Origin: Blasia pusilla
Taxonomy: Eukaryota > Marchantiophyta > Marchantiopsida > Blasiales
Reading direction: 5' to 3'
NCBI GenBank assembly: GCA_050084515.1
Contig: CM114274.1
Span: 25,544,001-25,608,000, forward strand
DNA: 64,000 nt
The notes under the pieces are model-generated. The model saw only the letters and a list, made by a program, of their open reading frames with translations. It had not been told where the DNA came from and made no database searches. This document shows, piece by piece, positions 45,263-55,877 of the stretch; position 1 is the stretch's first letter, and every line of letters starts with the position of its first letter. A program made the translations under genes and the position numbers.

Positions 45263-45740
45263 TCCCTCTCCTTCCATTTTATTTTCTTCTACACCCTCCC
45301 TCTCCTCTGTCATGAACATACGGATTATGTCGTAGAGTATAGTGTGCTAGTAGAGGCCATTCCTTATGTAGGACCGTAGTGGCTTGGTAGAGATGCGGTT
45401 TTATACATAGGGTTGGGGGTTACTCAAGTGGGGGTGACTTTCCCAGTAGGGCCCGCTCTTAGGTTGGAGGATATAAGGTGGAGTGCACTCAAAGAACAGT
45501 CAGTTCTTTGAGTTGAGCCTTGGCTATGGTGTTTCCCGCAAGCTTCGACCTAGATTCTCCCATCGTGGAGTGGGTTTGGCGCGATTGTATGTGATTCTAT
45601 ACGTGTTTTATGATAGTAGGTCTTTCATGGATTTCAAGTTGTGGTACACTGGTGTTTGTGGATACTCTCGTCTATGTTATGTAGGTATGTGAGTATGGTA
45701 TGTCAGCCATGTATGCTATATGACGATGTGGATTCGCACG
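45263..45740. other. Unique stretch between the minisatellite and the pyrimidine-rich array
   Basis: About 480 bp without the GGCGGCTA core. It has a short plus-strand frame (45483-45692) with no recognised similarity. It includes ATATAAGG (45470-45477), a possible TATA box. Nothing else is supported. Confidence 0.35.
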
Positions 45741-47080
45741 ACACCTCCCTTCATGTTTCCTCCATTCCCTCCTTTATTTTTCCCTCCCCTTCATTTATTT
45801 TTCCCTCCCCTTCCTTATTTTTCCTCCCTCTTCTTCAATTTTTTTCCTCTCCTCCCTTCATGTTTCATGCATTCCCTACTTTATTTTTCCCTCCCCTTCC
45901 TTATTTTTCCTCCCTCTTCTTCAATTTTCTTCCTCTCCTCCCTTCATGTTTCATGCATTCCCTACTTTATTTTTCCCTCCCCTTCCTTATTTTTCCTCCC
46001 TCTTCTTCAATTTTCTTCCTCTCCTCCCTTCATGTTTCATGCATTCCCTGCTTTATTTTTCCCTCCCCTTCCTTTTTTTTGCTCCCTCTTCTTCAACTTT
46101 TTTCCTCTCCTCCATTCCTTCACTTTTCTTAACCCCTTCATGTTTTCTCCATTCCCTCTTTTATTTTTCCCTCCCCTTCCTTTTTTTTTGCTCCCTCTTC
46201 TTCAACTTTTTTCTTCTCCTCCATTCCTTCACTTTTCTTAACCCCTTCATGTTTTCTCCATTCCCTCCTTTATTTTTCCCTCCCCTTCCTTTTTTTTTGC
46301 TCCCTCTTCTTCAACTTTGTTCTTCTCCTCCATTCCTTCACTTTTCTTAACCCCTTCATGTTTTTCTCCATTCCCTCCTTTATTTTTCCCTCCCCTTCCT
46401 TGTTTTTCCTCCGTCTTCAATATCTTTTTTCCTCTCCTCCCTTCATTTCTCTTCCATTCCTAGTTTTTCCTCCCTCTTCTTCAACTTTTTCCCTCTCTCT
46501 TCAGTATCTTTTTCCTCTCCTCCCTTCATTTCTCTTCCATTCCCTCCCCTTCATTTATTTTTCACTCCCCTTCCTTTTTTTGCTCCCTCTTCTTCAATTT
46601 TTTTCCTCTCCTCCCTTCATGTTTCCTCCATTCCCTGCTTAATTTTTCTCTCCCCTTCCTTATTTTTGCTCCCTCTTCTTCAATTTTCTTCCTCTCCTCC
46701 CTTCATGTTTCCTGCATTCCCTGCTTTATTTTTCCCTCCCCTTCCTCCCTCTTCTTAACCCCTTCATGTATTCTCCAACCCCCCTAAACCCTTCATTTCT
46801 TTCCCTCTCCTTCCTCAATTTTCTCCTCCCTCCCCACCTTAGTTTTTCCACCCTCTTTTATTCAATTTTCTTTCCTCTCCTCCATTCCTTCACTAATGTA
46901 AACCCCTTCAACTGTTTTCGTCTCCTCCCTTCATGTTTCCTCCCCCCGGCGGCTAATTTCCTCCCTCTCCATCAATTTTTTTCCGCTCCCCCCTCTCCTT
47001 CCTCAATTTTCTCCTCCCTCCCCACCCTAGTTTTTCCACCCTCTTCTCCCTTTTTTTTCCTCTCTTTTCCTCAATTTTCA
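45740..47080 (+). repeat. Pyrimidine-rich tandem array (C/T on the plus strand)
   Basis: About 1.3 kb almost free of purines on the plus strand, built of ~100-bp units with CCCTCCTTTATTTTTCCCTC, CTCCCTCTTCTTCAA and TTCATGTTT(C/T)CTCCATTCC. All three plus frames stay open for 90-170 codons because the units lack purine-containing stops. Those frames (Phe/Pro/Ser/Leu only) are not genes. Confidence 0.85.
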
Positions 47081-47099
47081 GATACCTTCATCCCCTTCC

Positions 47100-48425
47100 T
47101 CTCAAAATATAGCCGCTGGTACAGACGTGTGGCTAAGGGAGTTAGGCCGGCCTGCAGCTACGGTGCGCAGAAGGGAGTCAAGCCCGGCTGCGGCTATTCT
47201 CTGGACAGAAGGGAGTGAAGCCTGCCTGCGGCTACGGTGCGGAGAAGGCAGTCAAGCCGGCCTGCGGCTATAGTGCGTACTAGGGGACGGGCTAGCGTCT
47301 AGGTATGTAAATCGACCTTGGATATTGAATAGAAACCTGGAATGCATGCGCGCGAGTGGTGGACGGGCAGGCAGGGCTAGGAGGTGAGGCCAATTTTCAG
47401 ATTCAACGTTGAGATTTCAATTATTAGGTCAATTTTCAGATTTCACATTTCAGATTTGAGGGTGATGAAGGTCGAATGTGCTCTTGGGCCGCTTGCGATT
47501 GCAGAGCGGAAGCGGCTACTGTGCGGATTGGGGACGAGCTTTTCGGCTGATTGCGAATGCAGAGGGACGGCTATCCTCTTGGGCGGATTGCGATTGTGGA
47601 GATTTGGCGGCTAATGTGTGGATTTCGGACACTAGGGTCTCAAGTGCAGCCCGCGGCAGGTTTGAGGTCAAATTTATGCCATTTGAAGTGAAATGCCGAG
47701 CTTGGGGTTTCAGTGATTTCTCCTTTAGGTCAATTTGAAGCAATATGGTGTGGCAGATTTACCTTGGTGTTGCGGGTTTGGACGCAGGCGGGTAGATGCC
47801 TTGTTAGTAACAAGCAAGATGGTAGAAATTAGCCGCAGCCGGCGGCTAATTTCAAGATGGAGGTATGAGCCGCTTCCGGCGGCTAATTTCAAGGCGGGTA
47901 GATGCCTTGTTAGTAACACGCAAGCTTCTTGAAATTAGCCGAAGCCGGCGGCTAATATCGAGATAGAAGAAATAGATACCTTGGTAGTAATTTCAATATG
48001 GCAGAAATTAGTCGCAACCGGCGCCTACTTGCAAGATGCTAGAAAACAGCCGCAGAACCGCGGCTAATTTCGAGATGGTAGAAATTAGCCTCAGCCCGTG
48101 GCTAATTTCAAGATGCTAAAAATTAGCCCCAGACGGCGGCTAATTTCAAGATGGAGGTATGACCAGATGCCGGCGGCTAATTTCAATATGGCAGAAATTA
48201 GCCGCATAACCGCGGCTAATTTCGAGATGGTGGAAATTAGCCCCAGACGGCGGCTAATTTCAAGGTGGAGGTATGACCAGCTGCCGGCGGCTAATTTCAA
48301 TATGGCAGAAATTAGCCGCAGCCGACGCCTAATTGCAAGATGCTAGGAAACAGCCGCAGAACCGCGGCTAATTTCGAGATGGTAGAAATTAGCCGCAACC
48401 GGCGGCTAATTTCAAGATGGTAGAC
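47100..48425 (+). repeat. GGCGGCTAATTTCAAGATGG-type repeat array
   Basis: A second type of the element's core repeat. Units of about 45-60 bp alternate GAAATTAGCCGCAGCC and GGCGGCTAATTTCAAGATGG, so each unit is itself a short inverted pair (TTAGCCGC / GCGGCTAA). A transitional part at 47100-47400 has AAGCCGGCCTGCGGCTA units. Confidence 0.8.
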
Positions 48426-49440
48426 TTCTTCTCCCTTCGGGAGTTTTCATGGCGCCGGCGGTTAATTGATACAGCGGTTCATGGTGAGATTATCCTAGAT
48501 GCGAGGCCTACGGGGACGTCAACTCTTCAATTTTGTGGCGATCAATGAGATCTCCTGCGAGTGGTTTTGTGGCTCTTGGCTTATATTTTGGAGATTGATC
48601 GCAGGAAAAATGTCTCCAAATATTCTAGACAGATGACTCAAAAGCGGTTCAGGCTGTTGCGCTTTCACCGATACTTTCCGTGCTGGTTCCTAACGTCACG
48701 CGGAAATACTCTTCTGCCATGGAGAATGCTGCACTAACAGGTCTTTTCCGCTCACTACTATCTCTCAAGCGGAACGGTGAGGCTGGGAAGGATAGGCAGT
48801 TGAGAGAAGGCAGGGCATCTTGTTTGTAATGTACTTGCATCACTCACTACATATGATTGATATGAATAAGACCAACAAATGAAGAAATTTTCTGCACGGT
48901 TTAAATCCATTCTCGTTAACTTTGGTATGGACTCTGGAGCGTCACGCTTCCTGGACCAGCTTAAATATACCTCTGAACATTTGGTTAGAATGCATTCAGA
49001 ATTTGGAGATACGCTTCACGGCTAGAGTTCTGCTACTTCAATGCTACATTGACCTCTGCAAAGGCTTCATTTGGGTAACTTCACTACTTTTGCTTGCCTA
49101 GCCAATGCCACTTGTCCTGAGCCTCCAGGAGATGCAATGTTTTCTTGGATTGCTCACAATCACCAGAAGTTATGACCATCACTTAAGTATTTCTTCTGTG
49201 TTTGGATGCAAAAATCTGAATTTACACTTAATTTCATTATCAGTGGTTTATATAAATACACAGATAGATTTTTGGCATGGTCCAAGCTCTTGTAATGATT
49301 TTTCATCCAACTTTCCAACCACTTCTTAGAAAGCAAGAACTTATTATGTACTGACATTATGTGTATGCAGATGCTTGCAGCATTTAGTGCTGATCACAAA
49401 ATTGTGTATCATGAAACAATTTTCAATTTGAAATTTGGAG
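48426..49440. other. MULE interior, unassigned
   Basis: About 1 kb without the core repeat. A minus-strand frame (48843-48649) has a plausible but unrecognised protein composition. No gene is supported. Confidence 0.35.
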
Positions 49441-50335
49441 GTATGAGGGCTTTGCCTCTTCTTCCTTGTATTTTATACATAGGAGAGAAAATTGGTAATT
49501 TCCTTTGTTCTTGTTTCTAATCGGGCAGGTGGACAGTGTCTCTTATGAACCGGGATGCCCGCTCGGTCATGTCGATGGGGACTCGAAGTGCCTCACATAT
49601 CCTCTTGTGTGGGACTTCTATCTTTTTCTCCCGCAGAGATTCACTCAAAGATTTGAGGCTTCCAAAACATCACCGACGGTGATTCCTCAACAATTGAAAC
49701 TGGACTATCAACCATAGGACTGAACTTCCCCGGTAAAGCCTCGTCTGAGTCCTTGGGTAATTTGAGGGGCAGAATTTTTTTCATCTGCTCTTCTGATCTC
49801 TAGTAATCTTGGCTAATATCAAGAGGGTAGTAATTAGCGTGACCGGCTAATTTCAACATGGTAGTAATTAGCGCGACCCGGCTAATTTCAAAATGGTAGA
49901 AATTAGCATGACCGGCGCTAATTTCAAAATGGTAGAAATTAGGCTGCGTAGCCGGCTAATTTCAAGATGGAGGTATGATGGCTTTTTGATACTTCTTTGT
50001 ATTTGATTCTTTCTAAGAAATCCGGTACTTTCCTTTGTTCTTGTTTCTAATGGGCAAAGCGGCTATTTTCCTTATGAACGGGATGATTGCTCAGTCATGT
50101 AAGATGGGGACTCCATAAGTGCCGACATATCCTCCTGTGTGGGACTTGGATCTTTTTTCCCCTGCAGAGATTCAATCAAAGATTTCATATTTCAAACATC
50201 ACTGACAGTTGATTCCTCAGCAATTGAAGCTGGACTTTCGACCATAGGACCTGAACTTCCCTCTGGTAAAGCCTCAGGTACAGAGTCCTTGGGTAATTTA
50301 ATTGGGGCAGATTTTGGTTTTGCATCTGCACTTCT
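49440..50335. repeat. Segmental duplication inside the MULE with a short core-repeat array between copies
   Basis: 49440-49790 and 49972-50335 share most of their sequence, for example CCTTTGTTCTTGTTTCTAAT, ACATATCCTC(T/C)TGTGTGGGAC and AAAGCCTC...GAGTCCTTGGGTAATTT. Between them, 49800-49970 has units GGTAGAAATTAGC(G/A)(C/T)GACCGGCTAATTTCA. On the minus strand the second copy opens a frame with PKSAPIKLPKDSVPEALPEG, and the first copy keeps a related PMVDSPVSIVEES piece, so an exon of a minus-strand gene may have been duplicated. Confidence 0.6.
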
Positions 50336-50766
50336 GATCTCTGGTATCTGAGACGGTAAATCATGAAGCAATTCAAAGCGTCTTTGGATGAAACTTCCTT
50401 TGCTACTTCTATGCAAATGGCATTTGTTTTTGTATCTCATTCTTCATGCTGACAGATGTCTTTTTGGCAGGCGAATCGACGGATCTACCTAAAGGGTTGG
50501 GTAAGTGGAATAGCATACTCCTCTACTAGTGTCAGATGAGACTACATGCTTAATTCCAGCGTCTGAACCTGGGTTAGCTGTCGTCACATCTGGATGATTT
50601 ATTCGCTCTCACAGAACTCCATTGGAAGTACTTCACATTCTATGTTTGTATTCACCAAGGGCTATACCCTCCTATTGATAGATAGTCCTATCAGAGTTGT
50701 CACTGATGTGCTTAGTTGGGTTTGGTGCATTTACCATACAATCTCCCTCTTCTTAATTTCTTGCAG

Positions 50767-51483
50767 GGACAACATCTAAGTCAAGCTATGGAAGCAGGGT
50801 TCCCATTAAAAGATGTCGTTTATCGGACAGACTTTGCTAGGTTGGAGGAGAATGTAGATAAGGACATGGCTGTTACTATGGGAGTCGCTGGAGTGTGGGA
50901 GGTGGATTGGACCGTCTGTGATAAGGATATGGTCATAAACTTCTTGACCACGTTCAACCCCGACACTTCAGAGAGGATGCTTCGACGAATCTACGGGCAT
51001 ACAATGTCAGAGTATGCGTTATGCATCTCTCCAGAACTCATAGCAAATGCTTTCCAATTCAACCACCTTGGCTCATTCTTATCTATGGAGCGCCAACACA
51101 CTGATCAAGAGGAGCCAAGAATTTATTCCAAGTACCTCACCAAGCTGGACAAGAATAGCCACGGATACAAGCTAGGGTGTGTTGTGCCAGAGAACTTTCG
51201 GGCACTACTATTACAACTAAATCGTTGCTTTCATATGAAAGCAAACCCCGAGTGTGTCCCTGCAAGCATGTTATCAATGGTATGTCGGGCTTGGGAAGGC
51301 ATTCCGGTGGATTGGGCAAGCTATGTCTACAGGAAACTCATGCTTGATATCATGCAAGTCCTCCGACCAAGAGCCAAGAGAGAGAAAGTGAGAGAAAGCG
51401 GAGTTGGAGTTATTTTGACCATTCTCTTCAACCATGGCGATGATCCGACCTCACATGAGGTGATCAGAAAGCAGGCCACCTAG
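50767..51483 (+). CDS. First recognised exon of the MULE cargo gene, helical domain
   Basis: Starts after a good acceptor (TTTCTTGCAG) and codes GQHLSQAMEAGFPLKDVVYR and onward: an all-helical-looking domain with WEVDWTVCDKDMVINFLTTF, SEYALCISPELIANAFQF, LKLGCVVPENFRALLL-like spacing and CVPASMLSMVCRAWEGIPVDW. The layout resembles the 'putative plant transposon protein' domains linked to plant mobile elements, but I cannot name the family with certainty. A frameshift or missed splice at ~51475 leads on to a basic Lys/Pro-rich stretch (51485-51625) and KLPTKDTTTGKAQTSDDSDD (51620-51810), which suits a nuclear protein. It is not a transposase. Confidence 0.6.
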   Translation, partial: GQHLSQAMEAGFPLKDVVYRTDFARLEENVDKDMAVTMGVAGVWEVDWTVCDKDMVINFLTTFNPDTSERMLRRIYGHTMSEYALCISPELIANAFQFNHLGSFLSMERQHTDQEEPRIYSKYLTKLDKNSHGYKLGCVVPENFRALLLQLNRCFHMKANPECVPASMLSMVCRAWEGIPVDWASYVYRKLMLDIMQVLRPRAKREKVRESGVGVILTILFNHGDDPTSHEVIRKQAT

Positions 51484-51859
51484 TATCAGATCCAAAATTG
51501 AAAGGGAAGGCAAAGCCGAGTGGGACTCCACCGATCGAGCCCAAGAATCCTCGGAAGAGGAAAATTGCAGGAAAGGAGGAGAGTGAGCCCAAAGACAAAA
51601 GATCGGACGATTGCGCATAAAATTGAAGCTACCTACCAAAGACACTACTACAGGGAAGGCACAAACTTCAGATGATAGCGATGATTTCATTGCAAAAAAG
51701 AAAATACCGAGAAATAAGAGTTCCTCACATGGAGCCGGGAAGGAGCTTCCACAATCGCAGATGAAGAATCCGAAGTCTCGGCCAAAAACCCAAGGAAAGA
51801 AGAAAGTGAGGGTTCTAACCATTTCTATTCATTTTGTTTTACTTTCTTGGCTATATGCA

Positions 51860-52210
51860 TGAACGGCGGCTATTCACAGCCCAGGGCACTTGCAAGCATT
51901 AACCTGCGGCTAAATTGTAGACTAATAGCAGCCGGCGGCGGCTATTCACCTTTGCACAAAGATGCGAATGAACCGGCGTCTATTATAGCAGAAGCCGGCG
52001 GCTATTTTAATTCTCTGGATGGCGACTAAGAGCAGCCGCCGGCGACTATTAAGCCCGCTTTTGGACAAGGCTACCAGAAAGAGTCGGCGTCTATTCTAGC
52101 ACAGGGGGGCGACGATGCAATCTCTTTGGACTAAACACAATAGCAGCCGGAGGGGGGCTATTCACAGCCATTGTACAAGGTTGGCGGCTATCCACATCGT
52201 TTGGGGAAGG
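51860..52210 (+). repeat. GGCGGCTATT repeats in a cargo-gene intron
   Basis: Units such as GCAGCCGGCGGCGGCTATTC and GAAGCCGGCGGCTATTTTAA lie between the basic coding stretch (with a GTGAGG donor at ~51808) and the next exon at 52297. Confidence 0.75.
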
Positions 52211-52296
52211 CTACTAGCTTACACAAGGATGCCTACACTTTTTTTAGTTTTCTTTATATGTAAATATAACTTTTGGGGTTCATTGGTGTGTACTAG

Positions 52297-53307
52297 GAGA
52301 CGTCTACACTTCCAGCAAAAGTCAAGAAGGAAGATGATTCGGCAACTCTGCCGATTGCTACAAATTCGAATCCAAGTGTAAGTAGAGTAAGATTTCATCA
52401 TAGCTTGGTATTCTTTCATGTAGACATGTATAAACGTTTTCTCAAAAACCAGATTCCCCTAAGGACTCCTCCTTCCATAGAATCCAAAGCGGGTGTATAA
52501 AGACTTGCTATCCTTTCCTTTTGCAGATGAGGATGTCAATTGTGAAGTTCGTAGTCTTATAAATTTATTTTTTGGGTGGTACAGAATACTACTACGTCTA
52601 GTCGACCTCGCCGTGCAAGAATGGCGATTTCAAGGTTGGGTATTGCAGTAACAGGGCCTGCACATGAGAGCAATGTCATTGTAGAGGAGCATATTTCAGG
52701 CCTCCCTACGGCTTCAGGGGAAAGTGAAGGTCTAAAGGAACCCCATATCGAGGAGGAGCAGGGTGAACCCGTCTGTGAGGTGGGTGTCATTGATACTCAG
52801 AAGGTGATAGATGAGGTGATCAAAGGCATCACAGAGGAATTGAATACTGCTGAGGACAAGGCAGCGGAGGATTCAGAAGATCATGTCATTCATTTGGAGG
52901 ATAGTGAAGCAAAGGAGCCTGAGAAGAAGGATGCGGCTAGCCCTCAGTCCAATCCAAATGACACTCACACCAACAGGCATGATTCACCTTCACCTGTACA
53001 TGGAGTGAAGAGTGGAGAAAGCAAAGGGAATGAGCAACGGAAGGATGATATCGATGGCTTGGATTGGCAAGAATTTGGGAACTTGCCTGAATGGAACACT
53101 CAGAAGGTAGGAGGTTGGGAAGTTCCCAATGTTTCTCAGTTCGGGCCTTCACAACACCGTAGGGAGTCTCTAGGCACAACAAGGAAAGACACGGCAGATG
53201 CACCTATGAAGATCAATACAGAGGGCCCTCATGGGAACATGGCAAGCGGCACACCACGTGCTCACCCTACAACAACGACCAGGGCCCGGGCGTGGAGCCT
53301 ATGGTGA
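52297..53307 (+). CDS. Cargo gene, middle exons: acidic disordered region
   Basis: A small exon 52297-52377 (ETSTLPAKVKKEDDSATLPI at its start) has a clean acceptor and a GTAAGT donor. The next exon opens after GGTGGTACAG at 52585 with NTTTSSRPRRARMAISRLGI and runs through an acidic, Glu/Asp/Lys-rich, proline-poor region (EEHISGLPTASGESEGLKE; VIDEVIKGITEELNTAEDKA) to 53307. A frame change near 53260 joins it to the frame at 53292. It shows no domain; the composition suggests a long flexible linker. Confidence 0.55.
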
Positions 53308-53650
53308 TTACCCGAGGCTCTCAAACCATGGACAAGTTTCTTGTGAACGAGAATGAGTCAAACCGACCATATGTTCACAAAGTGGATCAACAATTCCAAA
53401 CAGATAGTATCCCTGAGGTGCACATGGTTAACCGATTATGCCAGACTGAGAGCGTGTACCATGTGAACAACTATGTGCAAACTGAGGACTCCACATGGTG
53501 GATGAATCACATGCGGTCCAAAGCGCTAGCAATGGTTCCAACACGCGGTGCTCCACAACCCACACCATCAAGTGAAGATGGTGTACTCCCTAATGCTGGG
53601 GGAGCTGAAGGTTTGGACGGAAAAGAAGATGGGCTCAAATCACAGAAGGT
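53292..53650 (+). CDS. Cargo gene exon with triple QT(D/E) repeat
   Basis: Codes VITRGSQTMDKFLVNENES followed by three related ~17-residue units: KVDQQFQTDSIPEVHM, VNRLCQTESVYH, VNNYVQTEDSTWW. It ends near a GTATTC donor (53648). The frame remains open past it to 53924, but that part enters the core repeat and is likely intron. Short regularly spaced QT(D/E) motifs suggest a docking peptide, for example for a light-chain-like partner; this is speculative. Confidence 0.5.
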
Positions 53651-53819
53651 ATTCTTCCAATCTTCAATTGCCCATCTTCCTTTATGTGGCCTCTATTCTC
53701 CAATCGTTCTTCACAAATTGCACCAAGTTCTTATGGATTTTTGGCATTCTCAGTGGAGGACTCAACCTATAGGTGAAGGTTTACTCTATATTTGTTGGAT
53801 TGTCCCAAAACCCTATCAA

Positions 53820-54030
53820 AAAATCCTTAGTGATCACAACCGGCGCCTATTCACTGTGGGCGGCTATTCACACAGCCTTAGTGATCACAACCGGCGGGTA
53901 AACATAGCCGGCGCCTATTCATAGTGGGCGGCTATGCACACCCAATGCCAATTTCTAGGCGGCGGCTAATCACAATCAAAGGCTTTGTGCTAAGCACAAA
54001 GTGGGGCTAATCACACACGACGGCTTTTTT
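53820..54030 (+). repeat. GGCGGCTA repeats in a cargo-gene intron
   Basis: Units such as AACCGGCGCCTATTCA, GTGGGCGGCTATTCACAC and TAGGCGGCGGCTAATCACA lie between the exon ending near 53647 and the last exon. Confidence 0.75.
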
Positions 54031-54079
54031 CCATTGTAGGTTATTTCATGTACACATTCCGTTTGTCTTTGGATGTAGG

Positions 54080-54534
54080 GACCAACGGAAGAAGTACCAA
54101 AGGAAGAGCCAAGTGTGCTACAAGGAGGGTTTCTGATTGATGAGAGAATCATACAATTGTGGATTAACCATTTGGGGATGCCCGCAGAAGATGTGGTGCA
54201 TTTGGAGTGTTGGGAGGACAAAATTCATCTCACTGAACGAACCACAGCTAGAGTAGACAAGTATGTTGAAGTCCTGGAGCTAAGGCACGCAACTCTTCTC
54301 GCTGATAGAGGAGATCTCATTACAAAGTTAGGAGTGACCGGCTATGACAACAAAGGTGGGTGGGAAGAAGCCTTGCGTAGAGTGACAACCTTGCAAGATT
54401 CGGCAGCAAGGAATTCACAATTTATTCGTGATCTCTTGAGTAGGCTAGGTGTGTCATCAGACGGCTTGGATGAGGCATCCTGTTTCTCCAGGGCTCTAGT
54501 GGCTATTGTTGACTTGCAGTGGTTGGATTCTTGA
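54080..54534 (+). CDS. Cargo gene, last exon: coiled-coil C-terminus
   Basis: Opens after TTTGGATGTAG with PTEEVPKEEPSVLQGGFLID and codes ~150 residues rich in heptad-like leucines: HLGMPAEDVVHLECWEDKI, KYVEVLELRHATLLADRGDL, NSQFIRDLLSRLGVSSDGL. Stop TGA at 54532-54534, with AATAAA at ~54548 as a possible poly-A signal. It is likely an oligomerisation domain. No family is recognised. Confidence 0.6.
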
Positions 54535-54714
54535 GGTCCAAGCATGTAATAAATCTTTGTAAAGTTCCTTTTTGTTTTATGGTGAAACGATGATCACATC
54601 CATGTTGTATAATGTATGTCAAGCGCTGGAATTTGAGCACTTCCACCCCAAACCCTACAACCTGCGGCTAAAATGCTCATCAGCCCTGGGGCTGCGGCTA
54701 CAACCTGCGGCTAA

Positions 54715-54741
54715 CTCCAAACCCTAAACCCTAAACCCTAA
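54715..54741 (+). repeat. Short plant-telomere-like repeat (CCCTAAA)n
   Basis: CTCCAAACCCTAAACCCTAA and on: four consecutive units of the Arabidopsis-type telomere repeat. The homologous place in the second copy (55967-55983) has two units with a substitution. It is internal, so not a telomere. Confidence 0.8.
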
Positions 54742-54842
54742 ACCTGCGGCTAAAGCATGCGGCTAAAACCTGCGCCTAAAACCTGCGGTTAAATTGGTCC
54801 ATCCTCTCCCCCTTGGCTGAAACTTCATCAGCTCACTGCAAT

Positions 54843-55877
54843 TGTCGCGACCCTCATAACCAAACAACACCAAATACGCGCCAAGCGAAACATCAGAATT
54901 CAAAGGAACTCACACCGCGAGGTTTGCGCTTTGAGAGGCGTTTGGAAGAGTCTCTTGGAAAAGTCTAAGAGACGAAACGCGGAACAGAGTTGTGCGTTTC
55001 ATGCGTTAGTGGTCGCGACCAGGAAACCTAGACCAAACGCGAGCCAAGACTTGAGATGAGTTGAGTCTTGGAGGTTGGTTGCCAAAGAGGTGAGAACCAG
55101 TTTGGAACACGGCTAGCGTTTGGGAGAATCTGACTGTGTTTAGGACCATAACGTTGAGCTCCAAGATGCGTTTGGGACAAGTAAGAGCGCGTTGGAAAGC
55201 TGATCTTGAGACTCTTCCAACGCACCAAAGATCTTAGCAAACGCATAAGTACAGGCTGAGATATTGGCCGAAAATGATTCAGAGAGCAATCGGGTTGAGG
55301 GCCAATTGGAGGGGCCTGGGTGTCTTTCCCTAAATGTAGGGGGCCCCCGGAGATCCCCAGAAGTACTAGTAAGGGGAGTACCTTCTCTGAGATGTCTCGG
55401 GAAACGAAACCCCACTTTGGGCGCCAAACGGCGTTTCAGAGGCACGGGATGAAACGGGAGTTTGGCGCGGAAACCTGAAACCCAAACCTGATCCAAGGGA
55501 GTGGACTTTGTACGCCACACTTGGATTCCAACCTTAGATTCACTTCATGCGAGTCATGGTGAGGAACTCATTGGATGTTCATCGGACAGTTGGAATCGCT
55601 AGGCGCGAAACGCCGTTTCAGGTTCCTGAACCGACCAGAAAGTCTGTCCCAAGTCTTTCGAGACTTGCCCGTGTTGGAAACCGCAAAACTAGGAAGGTTG
55701 AGCTTGAAGAGAGAGTTCGAGACGAGAACTCGGAAAGTAATCCCGCTGATTGATCCAAGACCCGACTAACCGAAGTGCGTGTTTGGATGCAGATCAACGT
55801 TGAGAGCGTGACCTACTGAACGCACGCTTCCGCAACAAACAAGATTAACGTTCAAGGAGAGTAGGCGCACGACACGA
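54843..55877. other. 1.0-kb insert between right subterminal repeats, rich in GCGTTTGG/CCAAACGC
   Basis: This stretch separates the two direct repeats. A motif close to GCGTTTGG or its complement occurs about ten times on both strands (for example near 54880, 54935, 55035, 55110, 55165, 55220, 55425, 55610 and 55770). Several short frames exist in both directions, none recognised. Confidence 0.5.

Noticed and set aside
45641-46642. Overlapping 90-170-codon plus-strand frames (Phe/Pro/Ser/Leu-rich)
   Set aside because: All three frames are open at once because the tandem array is almost pure pyrimidine; composition and periodicity follow the DNA repeat, not a protein.
54715-54741. Telomere or chromosome end
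   Set aside because: Only four CCCTAAA units, inside a transposon arm and flanked by normal sequence on both sides.
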